Source: Amoebidium appalachense (Eukaryota > Ichthyosporea). From it: 64,000 nucleotides of DNA. The stretch is from assembly GCA_963693365.1 (NCBI GenBank), contig CAVNZM010000004.1, positions 9,796,001 through 9,860,000 of the forward strand, in the 5' to 3' direction. Shown here one piece after another: positions 20,955 to 52,695 of the stretch. The position numbers and the translations under genes were made by a program. Under the pieces are notes generated by a model. That model was not told where the DNA came from, did no database searches, and saw only the letters and a program-made list of their open reading frames with translations. The first letter of the stretch is position 1; the number at the start of each line of letters is the position of its first letter.

Positions 20955-21929
20955 TGTTGTCTGAATGCGCACATAGTACACTTCAATAATATATGCATGC
21001 ACGTGCAAATATACACAGGCGCGCATGGGGGTACACACGGACATACACGCACGCACACACACACATACACACACACATACACACACACACACACACATTC
21101 GCGCGCGCACACACACGCGTGCACACACACACCTCGGTTCCATGGAGGTTCTAAAACGGTGTGTATTTTTGGTTTGAGTGATAGAATGTGATAGCCTTTT
21201 CCCCTCTGTATTGTTGTGCAAAGACTACAGCAGTTTCCTTTTATTTATCACCTATGCCGACCGATTTTAAGGGACTTCCTGTATCCACCTTCCTATCTAG
21301 TCCCACAATAGCAAACCCAGCACAAATTCACGTTGGGCTCTGATATGTCTCCATACCCGTGCACTACACATCGAACACCAGTTTTTGTTGTCTAGTTGCA
21401 CTTCGGTATATTTGTAGGGTGTGTTAAATTAATAGTGTTTTGCCGCAAGAATAGTCAGGTGTGCCGGAAGTCTAGGTACCACTATGGTACGATGATAAGT
21501 CATACATCACCTAACCAGCCGAAGTGTCCCCCCTCTCTCCCATTTTCCAGTTTTCTGCCATAGCACTTTGCCAATTGATTGTATGCATTGTATAGCCTGT
21601 AGGTGTCGCAAGTTTTTGATGTGTGATTTCTGCAGTATTCTGTGATGATGGTGGAGCCAGAAGTAAAGTGGTAATGATATGCTGAATGCCCAACACTTGC
21701 AATGTGCAGCACACGTGTACATGTGCTGTTATGCACAGCCACATGATGCTGCAGTGTTACACTCTCCCAACGATATCTGCACATCACGTACACACCAACT
21801 TTCACACATATGCATCTGCCCGTGTACGTCGTACACATAAACAGATACATGTACACACATATGTCGGTCGGCTTTATCCCGTGACAAAGTACAAGACCTG
21901 CTGAGCGCAATGAAGCGCTGATAGAAACA

Positions 21930-21966
<37 letters not shown>

Positions 21967-22165
21967 TTTCCTCCCTCCCTCCCTACCTCCCTCCCTCCCT
22001 CCCTCCCTCCCTCCCTCCCTCTACACACACACCCATGTGTACGCCCGCGCCCACCCGGACACACACACACGTGTACACAACGTCAATTTCGTGTTAATAC
22101 TGCGCTGCTATATCCGTATATAAGCCAGACTTTGAGATGTTCATGTATACTAACCACCCCCCCCC

Positions 22166-22196
<31 letters not shown>

Positions 22197-22301
22197 ACAC
22201 ACACACAACCTGAACCCTGTTACAAATCTTTGTGCGCATCGAATGACCACGGTGCGCACCATATATAACCACATTAGCAGAATCAACTCGCTCCGCAACC
22301 C

Positions 22302-22545
22302 GGGCAGAATTGCTTTTAATCGAATTATTCAGCAAACACAGAGATCAACTTGATCTGCAAACTGAATTATTATTATGTTTCGAGCTGGTTATTCTGCAAA
22401 AAGTAGACATTCTGCTAGAAGCAAACTTTTGCTTAGTATAGCAGAATAACTCTGCTAGCGCGCTTTCGCTGAAGAATTCTGCAAAAAGAAGAAGAATTCT
22501 GCTTTTTCTAGAATAATTCTGTTTATTTCAGAATGACTCTGCCCG
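22302..22545. repeat. Cluster of ATTCTGC words in both orientations
   Basis: At least eight near-copies of ATTCTGC or GCAGAAT within about 245 bp, some paired head-to-head (for example GCAGAATAACTCTGC at 22440). Confidence 0.6.
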
Positions 22546-23017
22546 AAGTTGATTCCGCTGATGTTTGTGGCCCTCATGACTGTATCACTGAAGTCAGCCA
22601 TTGGCCAGTCAACGAAGGTTAAGGGGAAGGGACTGAGTAAAAAGAAGGCGTAGAAATTTGGTGACGAGCTCAAGCTTGAGGCCCAGGTGACCACATAACT
22701 ATCCAGAATTCTGTACATGTGACTCTAGTGTCTGTGTAGCCCCGGTGTTTTTTTTTTTAGTTGTTTCTTTTCTTCCGCACGCGTTCATACTATATGTTGT
22801 CTTTAGTTAGTAGCATCGGCCATGTGCATGGCGCTTAGCGCAAGGGGGAAGGGTGGGGCGGGGCGTGGGAGGAGTGGGGGGAGGGGGGGGGAGGGGGGGG
22901 GGAGGGAGGCCCGCGCTGAATCGCAGAGGTACGGGGTGCGGGGAGGGAGGGGGGAGGGGGGAGGGGAGGGGGGGAGGGGGGGGGGAGGAGGGGGGAGGGG
23001 GGGGGGGGGAGGGGGGG

Positions 23018-23208
23018 CCAAAACATTTCCTGACATACCTGGTGTCAGCATGTCATTGCAAGAGTTTCCTGGGCCAAAACTTCGCTGTGACCCCCCCCCC
23101 CCCCCCCCCGGGGGGGGGGGGGGGGGGGAGGGGGGCCAAAACATTTCCTGACATACCTGGTGTCAGCATGTCAGTGCAAGAGTTTCCTGGGCCAAAACTT
23201 CCCTGTGA
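23018..23208. repeat. 118-bp tandem duplication with C19G19 palindrome between copies
   Basis: An about 73-bp unit (starting CCAAAACATTTCCTGACA) occurs at 23018 and again at 23136 with two or so substitutions. Between them lies exactly C19 (23091-23109) followed by G19 (23110-23128), a perfect 38-nt palindrome. Confidence 0.9.
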
Positions 23209-23369
23209 CCCCCCCCCCCCCCCCCGGACCCCCTCCCCCCCCCCCCCCCTCGGCTCTCCAAACTTTGAATGACCCCTCCCCTCCCCCCCCAGGGCCCCCC
23301 CCGCCTCTCCCCGAGGGGCACCAAGGAACCAACTTTGCATTGGCGTTAGATATATGTGCACACCCGCAT

Positions 23370-23373
<4 letters not shown>

Positions 23374-23452
<79 letters not shown>
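23374..23452. repeat. Poly-C tract of 79 nt, followed by A-rich tract
   Basis: The longest uninterrupted homopolymer in the window, then G and an A-rich stretch. No coding on either side. Confidence 0.95.
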
Positions 23453-23462
<10 letters not shown>

Positions 23463-23646
23463 AAAAACAAACAAAAAAAAAGAACAGTTTATATGCTATT
23501 GAGCACAGCGCAGCTAGGTGCGGAAGTCTTTTGCGCTCGGACGGTGTTGGTCACCATACAATGCCATGGCCGCCTGGTCTTGAAACTTGCTGCTACAAAA
23601 AAAAAAAAAAAAAAAAAAAAAAACTAGAAAAAAAAATGAAAAAGAA

Positions 23647-23681
<35 letters not shown>

Positions 23682-23949
23682 AGGAAAGAAAATAGGTTAA
23701 CGAACATTGAATTTATCAGAATCTGCATCAGTAGAGGAAAAGCAACAACATGAGGTCTTCAACACATAGAGATACAGATTTTTTATTCCCACCCCCGGGC
23801 TGCAACATCGTTTCCTGTTGCTTTCAAGTTGCAGATAGAGAGAGAGTACGTCATCCCCCTCCCCTCCCCCCTCCATAAATATGTTTGTGTTGCATAACTT
23901 CCTAACCTCTGGTTCATCTTTCAGGGACGATCACAAGCCAGAGGAAGAC

Positions 23950-35352
<11,403 letters not shown>

Positions 35353-35391
35353 GTATGTGGCGCACATATGCACCTGCACATGCACAAACAT

Positions 35392-35396
<5 letters not shown>

Positions 35397-35482
<86 letters not shown>

Positions 35483-35521
35483 CACACTATGTGCACGTGT
35501 GCACATATGCTGACTCCCATG

Positions 35522-35569
<48 letters not shown>

Positions 35570-35605
35570 GGACACATGCGCGCGCGCACACACACACACA
35601 TCCGT

Positions 35606-35650
<45 letters not shown>

Positions 35651-35660
35651 ACACACACAC
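35397..35660. repeat. (CA)n, (AT)n and poly-C
   Basis: (CA)n 35393-35475, (TA)n 35521-35569 with one TT interruption, C28 at 35609-35636, then (CA)n again. Intron after exon 35222-35352. Confidence 0.9.
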
Positions 35661-36042
35661 ATGTCGTCTTCTATAAGCTCTCAAGAATACCTCCGCATGG
35701 CCACCTAGGGTACACCAGACATCCACACAGCTGCACACTTGCACACTTGTGCACTTCGAACACGTCACGGCCTCCCTTTTTAGGTCGGACTATGAGGAGC
35801 CGGATAATGTCACACACAAAAACGTCACCACGTCCAACCCCTCGTCCTCTCCCTTCCCCTCCCCATCCCTATCCTCTCCCCCCCCCCCCCCCCCCCCCTC
35901 CCGCCCCCTCTTCCTCCTTGCCCACCCCCCCCCCCCTCCCCATCCCTCCCCATCCTCATCCCCCCCCCCCTCGTCCCCCCTCCCTGCCCACGCAACCGCA
36001 CACACCACCCCCTTCCCTTTGCTTGGTGGGCCCTTTGTTGAG

Positions 36043-36090
36043 AGATGTCCGTGGATGAGTTTCTCGATCCAATGATCCAGACGTCTTTAT
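36043..36090 (+). CDS. Possible alternative terminal exon of the long gene
   Basis: After CTTTGTTGAG the frame reads (E)MSVDEFLDPMIQTSL then TAG. It accepts the single G left by exon 35222-35352, giving RVEEMSVDEFLDP. Used this way it ends the protein after the nuclear-localisation signal. The competing exon 36698-36766 accepts the same nucleotide. The stop codon also overlaps a good donor (TTTATA|GTATGT). Confidence 0.35.
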
Positions 36091-36420
36091 AGTATGTGCT
36101 GGTTATGTAGTGCAATTGAACCAACTCTCTGGCGTATAGGCGAATTCATGGTGCAGTGACTGTCTATACCCACGTTGGGTGGCATGCGAAGCATATGCAT
36201 GTTGTTTTGCATTGACGTCCAATGTGAAGGTGCTAGGTTTAAAAGCTACAACCGCATGCTTATGCTGCACTCACTCGTGCGCTTAACACAGTGCTTACGT
36301 GTCTTGTGGATAAAAATAATTTAGGATTGCTTTCTTTTTATGCCCCCTTTCTACACAGAGGAACGAGAATCTGATTTTCTCCAAACAATAACACAATATA
36401 CACCTTATACACCTGCAATA

Positions 36421-36690
<270 letters not shown>

Positions 36691-36697
36691 CACACAG

Positions 36698-44721
<8,024 letters not shown>

Positions 44722-45834
44722 GTGCTCGTGTGTGCATAGTCACGAGGTTGGATCGGTCATCGCGGGGGGAACAATGACACCAGGTGTCCTCAGTCTCCCC
44801 ACACACCAGACTAAATTTAGTATGCAGACAGGGAACATGGAATGGCGTGAACGAGTGCAAAGGAAAATATGCCTTTTTCTTTTTTCTTTTTTCTTTTTTC
44901 TTTTTTTCTTTTTCATTTTTTTTTTTGCTATTGTATGAATATTTGTACGAAATCGTCTGATGTGATTGCTCGGGATATATTAGGTATGAATCGTGAGTCA
45001 AATATACGCACGTTGCATCTAGCAACCAGCTATGTATGTTCTTGTCGCTCGATGCAGTATCAGAAAGTGATCCATGTTACGTGCACTTTTTTCAATACTC
45101 TTTCATACTCTTTTTTTTGAAGCTGTGATGATATCGATGTTAGGGTACAGGCTTCTATTACTACACACAATTCATGCACATTACCAATTTGAAACTGAAG
45201 CACGTAGTATAAATTTATTGATGTACATATGCTCGGGATTTACACATCATGCTCCCACGCATTTGTATTGAAAACTCCTTGTGCCCACCATGCAGATGCA
45301 GTGTTATGGTCTTCGATAGTTGGGCCCACTATACACTTGTAGTAACCAACCACCAGCCATGTTTATAAAAATATGTATGAATTCATTACACACGCACACA
45401 TGGCCATCAAGTTGCAAACCCACCATGCACTCGCCAAGATCGCCATATACGGGCACATGTGCGAGCACGTGTGCAAGCATGAAAAAGTCAATGCTCTAAG
45501 GCTTGCTATACACTTTAAACTTAGAAAGCGTAGCACATGGGAATTACTTTAACTTTCTCCAATAATTTGATTGTTTCCCTTAGCCCATACTCCGGTTCTT
45601 TCCACCGAACAACTCCCAGTGTAAGGGCTTATGTATAGTGGGGTTTACGCTGTTTACTCGAGGCAAAGAGAACCAGTCTCAGGTATGGGGGGGGGGGGTT
45701 TGCTCGGAATATCCCCTCAGCGGTATATCATGATCACGTACATAGATGTCGGGTGGTGACTATATATCAGGGTTTACTTTCTCTACGAGACACCATAAAG
45801 ACTACAAGGAGAAATCAATTAGTTGGGGTTCCCC

Positions 45835-45835
<1 letters not shown>
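44722..45835. other. Unique part of the intron carrying the LINE
   Basis: About 1.1 kb of mixed sequence with T-rich (TTTTTC)n at 44880-44930 and no exon that I can support. The intron runs from 44722 to 48002. Confidence 0.5.
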
Positions 45836-45891
<56 letters not shown>

Positions 45892-45923
45892 GGGCTCCCC
45901 TCGGGACACTCGGTATCAGCTGG

Positions 45924-45974
<51 letters not shown>

Positions 45975-47930
45975 TGTGTGTGTGTGCGCGTGCGCTATAA
46001 TTTTGTAGTGATGTGTTTCTCAAGCCAATCAATACATCTAATAAACAGGTCGTAGTTACGCGTGTTTAGTATAAAATCAAGGATGTTGTAATTTACAGGT
46101 AGGCTATCTTTCTGGGTGTCTGTTGTGAATGTGACGTGTGTGTGTTGCGGTATTATGTGGTCTATCAAACTACATTTGGCGATACATGACCGGTTAAACT
46201 GGTGTGTGTGTGTGTTGTTTGGGCATGCAAATGATGCCACCTTATACTTATTAGATCTCCACTGTATAGCACGTGTACAGTAAAAGCGTGGTAATTGATC
46301 AATAATACCATCAGCTAGAGAAAGACCAGTTCTACAGGAAGGTAATATGTATTTAGGTGTTATACACTTGCGAGTGCCATATTTGGCAATATGGTTGAGG
46401 CGGTCAGTATATATAAAACGAGACATAAGGCTTAGTTTTTCAAGGTGTATGCTTTCATCGGGTCTAGTGTCGTGTGGTATCTTTTTCCATTTGTTATATT
46501 GCGTGATTATCTTGTGATTGTGTACATGTTTAATAAGTAAGTGGCAGTCCAAAGTCACACACACACTATTGCGGGGTTTATTTGTATTTGTGCCCAGGGG
46601 AGAAGGGGAGGAAAGAGGGGAGAGGTGAGGAGGGGACAGGTCGGATAGAGAAGAGAGGGTGGGAGGGCAAATACTTCTTTAAGCGGCTTATGTGCTTATT
46701 GAATTTCAGCGCGAGATAGGATACTCTAGCAGCTATTGGGACCAGACCATATATCGAGAGCGTTACAGGCCCAGGTTTACAACAGTTGTTAGATAGAAAG
46801 GAGGCAACTTCTGCTTCAAGGAAATTTGCCAAGGGTTTAAGCGCTCTAGTTCTCTCTTTCTTGATCCAAGCGGCGAGAAGGGGTAAACCATATTCACATG
46901 CCGGGAAGACAAAAGTGCGAATAAATGTAAGTCTAATAGAAGGATGGAGGGGTGTGTCTTTAAAAATATTAGCCGAGAAGAAAGCTAACCGCTTACGAGC
47001 CAACTCTACCCTCTTTTCGACCATATGGGGAAACATAACACCAACAGAATCAACCGGAACACCAAGATATTTGTATTCTGGAACTATAGGTACAGGTTTA
47101 GATGATAATGTAAATGTGTGTAAATTGTTAGCTATATCAGGTACAAGAACACCACATTTGTCTATGTTAAGGATCATAAGGTTTGCCTTGCACCACTCTG
47201 ACACTACATCGAACAATCTTTGCAGGCGTCTAGGGGTACGGGCAAGGAGGGACAGATCATCAGCATAGAGAAGTGCAGGCGGAAAGTTATTAATAGGGTC
47301 ATCGTTTTCGGCGTAAATCTTGACAGCCAAATCATCTATAAATAGGTTAAACAAAAAGGGGCTAAGCAATGAACCCTGCAAGAGACCTCTAGTACGAGCA
47401 AAACCATATGAAAGATGCCCATTAACCACAGCTCTACCATAGGTTTGAGACAAGAGTGCTTCTAACAGAACACCAATGCAGTGTGGTACACCCCGTGCAG
47501 CAAGCTTTTCCCATAGGAGACCAGGGGAGACAGAATCGTAAGCAGTTTTCCAATCAATAAAGCCAACATATTGTGCACCAACTTGCATAGAATCGTGCAG
47601 TGCCATTATTTGAACATAACATGAATTGTTTTTACGAAAAGCGGATTGGCATGGGTGTATGTGAAGAATAGATTGAAACCTAGGGTGATGTGCAAATAAC
47701 CTAAGTAAGCAAGCTTCAAAGAATCTACGAACAACCTGGGTTAGTGTAATGTATAGTGTCCGCGTTTGTATAGGGCTGGCCCGTGCTGGAAATCCGACTG
47801 GACTTGCCGGTGACTCTGAGGTATAAGGTCACGTAAGGGATGGCTTCTTTGATACTCGCATGTTACGTAATACACGGGCAATATTACAATAGTCACGTGT
47901 ATTTTCGCACAACTCAGGCGCCTGTACATT
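45836..47930 (-). mobile_element. Non-LTR retrotransposon (LINE), 5'-truncated, antisense in an intron
   Basis: A reverse-transcriptase gene on the minus strand runs from about 47930 to 45995. Its 3' untranslated part contains (CA)n, and a 52-nt poly(A) tail appears as T52 at 45836-45887 on the plus strand. A poly(A) tail without LTRs is the LINE hallmark. There is no endonuclease domain, so the copy is truncated. The host intron belongs to the plus-strand long gene. Confidence 0.85.
45995..47800 (-). pseudogene. LINE reverse transcriptase, broken reading frame
   Basis: The longest intact frame (46578-47606) contains YVGFIDWKTAYDSV (RT motif A), GLLQGSLLSPFLFNLFIDDL (motif B region), YADDLSLLA (the catalytic YADD) and NIDKCGVLV. 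Upstream the same frame continues to about 47760 (LTQVVRRFFEACLLRLF, QSAFRKNNSC), but the segment before it (HGPALYKRG) is in another frame. Downstream 45995-46564 carries a C-terminal region with a Cys/His cluster (CPNNTHTHQFNRSC) in a different frame, shifted near a C-rich stretch around 46590-46640. At least two frame breaks make the copy inactive as read. Confidence 0.85.
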
Positions 47931-48002
47931 GTATGGGCATTGCCATGTAACTCTTATAGCATTTTTGTTGTGTGCACGTATAGAACATCCAAAGAATTGA
48001 AG

Positions 48003-48809
48003 ATGCAAGCTCAGATTGTGGCTTATGGGGAGGCCTTGGTGGAATACGCGCCAAAGGTTGGCCCGCTGGTGGCGCCAGAGCAGACAGCGATAGAGGTGTG
48101 TGCGTGTGTGTGTGTGTGTACATGTGTTGTGAAGCTTCCCAAGGTTGTACCTGTTCAAGCTGCGTGTGCGTGTCGCTTCTTTTTGTGAGCCTGTAATTAT
48201 GTGCGGGTGGGTGTATTGCGTGCAGCTGTGCGCGTCTGTGCTTGTAAACGGTACCTGCAAACGTACGTGTGTGTTTCTCGCTCGTATTAAAGTGAACGCG
48301 CGTGCTCCGCTTCATGTGCATGTTAGAAGGGATGTGTGTGTGTGTGTGTGTACGGCTGATGTGTGTGTGTGTGTACGGCTGCACAAACATGGGGAGTTTA
48401 TGTGTAACGGAATCCTTTTTTTTTTCCTGTGTAAACAGGCCCGGCGTGTTTTGGTTTACATACACTCTCGGGTTCTGGCAACCAGGTTGTAGTGTCACTA
48501 AGGCCTACATGTGGCACATCATTCTTCTCCACCCCCCATTTGGGCCCCCCCCTCCTCCTCTCCTCCCCTCCCATCCCCCCTCTCCCTCACTAGCCCCACC
48601 CCACCCCCTCCCCCCACCCCCTCCCCCCTGCTCCCGCCCTGCCCCCTCACACTCACCTCTCTCCTTGCCTCTCGGGGAAATCTAAACCCTCTTTAAACTT
48701 CTGTGTTGGCGCTCTCATTTCTTTTCTGCTTGGCAAGGGACACGTGGCCACAACCCAATCCGTCGGCCACATGGATACACACACACATACATACACACAC
48801 ACACACATA

Positions 48810-48880
<71 letters not shown>

Positions 48881-48891
48881 TGCTCGCGCGG

Positions 48892-48933
<42 letters not shown>

Positions 48934-49298
48934 CACGTACGTATACCCATGCACCCACGCAAACACACATACAGTCCCCCCCTCCCCCCCCGCGGCACGA
49001 TCACTAATCCCCCTACCACGCACACCCACCTACACATATGATACATACTCCCTCAAGTTTGATTATGGCACGCCCTCTTTATTGTACTCCTACACGTGTG
49101 GTACTGCTTAAAGCGGCGTCCCTAGCCTCTTCCACACATCACGTTTTATGCAAAACACCTTCTTACCCCCACCCCTACAGACTCTACTTAGTTCAGAACA
49201 GCTTCAAGCAGTGGCTACGGCAACCAAAAAGGTTCCTTCCCCCCCCCTCCCCCGCTCCCCCCCCCCCCCCCCCGCCCCCCCCCAACACACACACACAC

Positions 49299-49364
<66 letters not shown>

Positions 49365-49994
49365 CACACACAGACACACACACACACACACACACACACA
49401 CAACCACCATCACCACCACCAGCGCCAGCACTCCCCCACCCCCCCCACCCCCCCCACCACTCTCTGTTCCCCTCCTAAACACACACGTCCACCACCAAAT
49501 CTCCGAAACTCCTTCTCGAACTTAACTTTTTTGTTACTAGCTCATCCTCACCTACCCCGCCTCTCCTCTCCAAATGTTTATGCATATGCGGCGTCCGTGT
49601 GCGGTGTGCGTGTGCTCGTACTGCCACCTGTACCGTTTGCCTATGAGCACATCCATAGTTTTATTAGTAGTATGTTGCTCCATGTCTCATTTTCTTTCTT
49701 TTTTTTTTTTTTTTTTTTTTTTTTCCTCCTTATTGCAGGTGCCGAAATGCAGTGTTTGTGGTGCAAAGGGAGATGACCTGCACCTATCAGTTAGGTGGAC
49801 GGTGGATGTGGATGCAAGGGGATTGGTCTACGGCGGGGCACAGGTGAGTGTGTGATGGAATGGTACAGAAACCATTAGATTTTTAAATGCTATCATGGAT
49901 TAGATGTGGCAACTGCGCCCTCAACTCTCCCACCTCACATTTGTCCGTTTCCTTACACACATACAGGCATGCACAGGAACACACACACACACGA

Positions 49995-50058
<64 letters not shown>

Positions 50059-50475
50059 TGGAAACCGCACTCACGTTCACACACACACAGCCGCGTTTCG
50101 GGCATGTAAACACACACATGCAGGCCCGTCACGGGCACACACTTACGTGCATACACGTACCTACGCCTCTCTTACTCGAGGGCTGACATTTGTGTACACA
50201 CACGGGCACACACACGTGACGATACACAAACATCTTTGCATGGGTGAACATGTACAGGGAGAGATATACCTGTGTGTACACATTAGCACTGGGGCATATA
50301 GAAAAAATGCACACATACACAAAATCCACTCATATTCTCAACTCGACCCATTTCCTAGTATAATGGTATGGGTGTAGCGCTAACATTTGGTTGACCGTGT
50401 ATCCTCCCCCCCCTCCCCCCCCCCCCCCCCCCCCCCCAACACACACACACACACATGCACACACACAAAATGCAC

Positions 50476-50518
<43 letters not shown>

Positions 50519-50935
50519 CACACACACGCACGCACACACACACGCACACGCACACACACAGGCGCTCTGCCCGTTCTGCCACACCCTCACACATCTGGCC
50601 AGGGGCATGAGTCTGTTTTCCACATCCGTCATGTCTGATGAGGTACATTTTCTGATGAACTAGGGTGATAGATCGGTTCTTTCGAAGATCTTGTGTTCGT
50701 TTCTTGCTTGTTTTTGGTGTGTGGATAGGGCATTCCGGGGGAGGGGGGTGGGGGGGTGGGGGGGTGGGGGGAGGAGGAGGGGAGTTTCAAGTAGTGATGA
50801 TTGCATGCATGTGATTTGTTATATTTTCATTTATTTATTTATTTATTTATTTTTGGGGGGGGGGGGGGGGGGGGAGGGGAAGGGCGGGGGGAGGGAGGGA
50901 GGGAACTGGAGGGAATAGAGAATTTTTTGGTGGTC

Positions 50936-50987
<52 letters not shown>

Positions 50988-50992
50988 CACGC

Positions 50993-51065
<73 letters not shown>

Positions 51066-51074
51066 GCATGCGCA

Positions 51075-51107
<33 letters not shown>

Positions 51108-51594
51108 GTGTGTGTGTGTGCGTGTGCGTGTGTGTTTGCGAGGGCGTGTGTGTTTGCGAGGGCGTGTGCGCGTGCGTGTGTTGGGGAGGTGGGGAGGGGA
51201 GGGGAGGAGGTATGTGTGTTTCCACGGAGGCTTATGTCATCCGCACATATCAATCCATACGCTTGTGTGGTTATGGAGATTATGCGCCCCAACACAAAGT
51301 CAACACCTTTCTCTCTTTGAGCGCACACACATATCTCCCTATACTCATGGCATTTTTTTACCCTTTCGTCCAATCAGGCGCAGCTATTTGCCAGCCATTT
51401 CCTTTCAGCCAATGGGCACGGGGGTGGGCCCACTGCTGCAGGACTGAGTGTGGTGGCTGAGTGCTATGCCGTGGCATATGCCCTGCATACAACTATCAGG
51501 TGCAAAACGCAAAACCTTCCCTCGCCTTTCCCCTCCCCTCTCTCGTCTCTCTCTCTCTCCCTCTCTCTCTCTCTCTCCTCTCTCTCTCCTCCCT

Positions 51595-51627
<33 letters not shown>

Positions 51628-51647
51628 CTCCCCCTCTCCCTCTCCCT

Positions 51648-51712
<65 letters not shown>

Positions 51713-51878
51713 CCTCTCTCTCTCTCTTTCTCTCAAGTCTTTCTCTCCCCCCTCTCCCTCTCTTCCCCTCTCTCTCGCTCTTCCCCCCCCCCCCCCCCCC
51801 CCCCCGCCCCCCCCCCTCTCTCTCTTTCTCTCACTCTTTCTCTCTCCCCCTCTCCCTCTCTTCCTCTCTCCCACTCTT

Positions 51879-51911
<33 letters not shown>

Positions 51912-51928
51912 CCCGGCTCCTCTCTTTC

Positions 51929-51962
<34 letters not shown>

Positions 51963-52067
51963 ACCCCCCCCCCCCTTTCTCCCTCTCCCCCCCCCCCCCC
52001 CCTCTCTGCCCCTCTCTTTCTCCCCCCCCCCTCTCTCCCCCTCCCCCCTCTCTCTCGCTCTCTCGCT

Positions 52068-52099
<32 letters not shown>

Positions 52100-52695
52100 A
52101 CTACCATCAGCACCACCGCCATGAAAGAGGAGAGGGAGAGGGGCAGAAGGGGTTTGAGACGGAAAGATGGCGGTTGAAGAGGGGGATAGCGGAGATGGGA
52201 GGTGAGGTGAGGCAAGGGAGGGAGAGAGGGAGAAAGAGAGAGAGAGGGGGGTGGGGTAGGGTGTAAGGGGGGAGGGGGGGGGAAGAGAGAGAGAGAGAAT
52301 TCAGGTAGGGAGGAGGACGGTGCCACACACATTCACACACACACACACTCCACATTCCTTTTAGATCTATACACCCACATCTACCACTACATACTGACAA
52401 ACAAATATTCCCGATAAGCAACGCCAAAATAGTCGACACCCCCTTGTCATGTTACACCATTATGTGCATGCACAACATTCTAACCTGCACGTGTGCTTTC
52501 AGGCGGCAGCCATTCAAATTGCTGCAGCAAGACGGGGGGATTCTTGATGCCGACACACTCCAAACACTTGTATCAAAGGATTTGTCGTCGTTTTCGGCAC
52601 CAAAAACCCCCGCAAAAGCAGCAAAAGCTACGGAGACACCCAAAGCCAAAAAAACAACTGGGAAGAAGACAAAGACCCCGGCTAGAGGCCTATAG
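48003..52695 (+). CDS. C-terminal zinc-module and basic tail of the long nuclear-type protein
   Basis: Exons 48003-48095, 49181-49231, 49739-49843, 50562-50642, 51378-51499, 52503-52695 (stop TAG 52693-52695); all junctions match in phase. The first exon ([20 protein letters not shown]) follows an AAG rather than CAG acceptor, so its 5' edge is less certain. Exons 49739 and 50562 supply [15 protein letters not shown] and [12 protein letters not shown], a CxxC...CxxC pair about 38 residues apart that should bind zinc. Exon 51378 is helical ([16 protein letters not shown]). The last exon ends in a Lys/Ala/Pro/Thr tail ([20 protein letters not shown]), typical of nucleic-acid-binding nuclear proteins. 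I do not recognise the fold. The exon order and phase support one gene with the two preceding entries, interrupted by the LINE-bearing intron. Confidence 0.75.
48770..49030. repeat. (CA)n tracts
   Basis: CA runs at 48779-48878 and 48894-48931 with an AATGCTCGCGCGGG break; intron of the long gene. Confidence 0.9.
49240..49402. repeat. C-run, (GA)n and (CA)n
   Basis: C runs at 49240-49282, about 30 GA units at 49300-49359, then (CA)n to 49402; follows exon 49181-49231 directly. Confidence 0.95.
49977..50561. repeat. (CA)n tracts ending in an acceptor
   Basis: CA run at 49998-50054, a C30 run at 50409-50437 and (CA)/(CGCA) repeats at 50438-50560 whose final CACAG is the acceptor of exon 50562-50642. 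Confidence 0.9.
50854..51180. repeat. G run and (GT)n with GCGCGC cores
   Basis: G20 at 50854-50874, then GT runs at 50939-50980, 50997-51051 and 51077-51120 separated by GCGCGCGCACGCGC-like blocks. Confidence 0.9.
51520..52100. repeat. 560-bp pyrimidine tract, (CT)n and C runs
   Basis: Almost pure C/T on the plus strand: (CT)n blocks with C runs at 51784, 51880 and 52070-52098. A strong candidate for triplex DNA. It fills most of the intron before the final exon of the long gene. Confidence 0.95.

Larger units (their letters stand above)
20955..23924. other. Intergenic region between the TANGO1-like gene and the long nuclear-protein gene
   Basis: It contains (CA)n at 21054-21130, C36 plus a (CCCT)n run at 21931-22020, a cluster of ATTCTGC/GCAGAAT words (22302-22545), a G-rich purine tract (22853-23015), a 118-bp tandem duplication (23018-23208), C79 (23374-23452) and A29/G35 (23597-23680). 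Around 22533-22650 three frames are open for 25-60 codons, but none has supporting context. Confidence 0.55.

Noticed and set aside
22533-22650. Short frames MTLPEVDSADVCGPHDC and MFVALMTVSLKSAIG
   Set aside because: Overlapping frames look equally protein-like on both strands and nothing joins them to other exons, so none can be preferred.
35783-35850. Exon-like segment SDYEEPDNVTHKNVTTS after TTTTAG
   Set aside because: The phase does not accept the nucleotide left at 35352 in this frame; the frame that does fit is basic and runs into poly-Pro.
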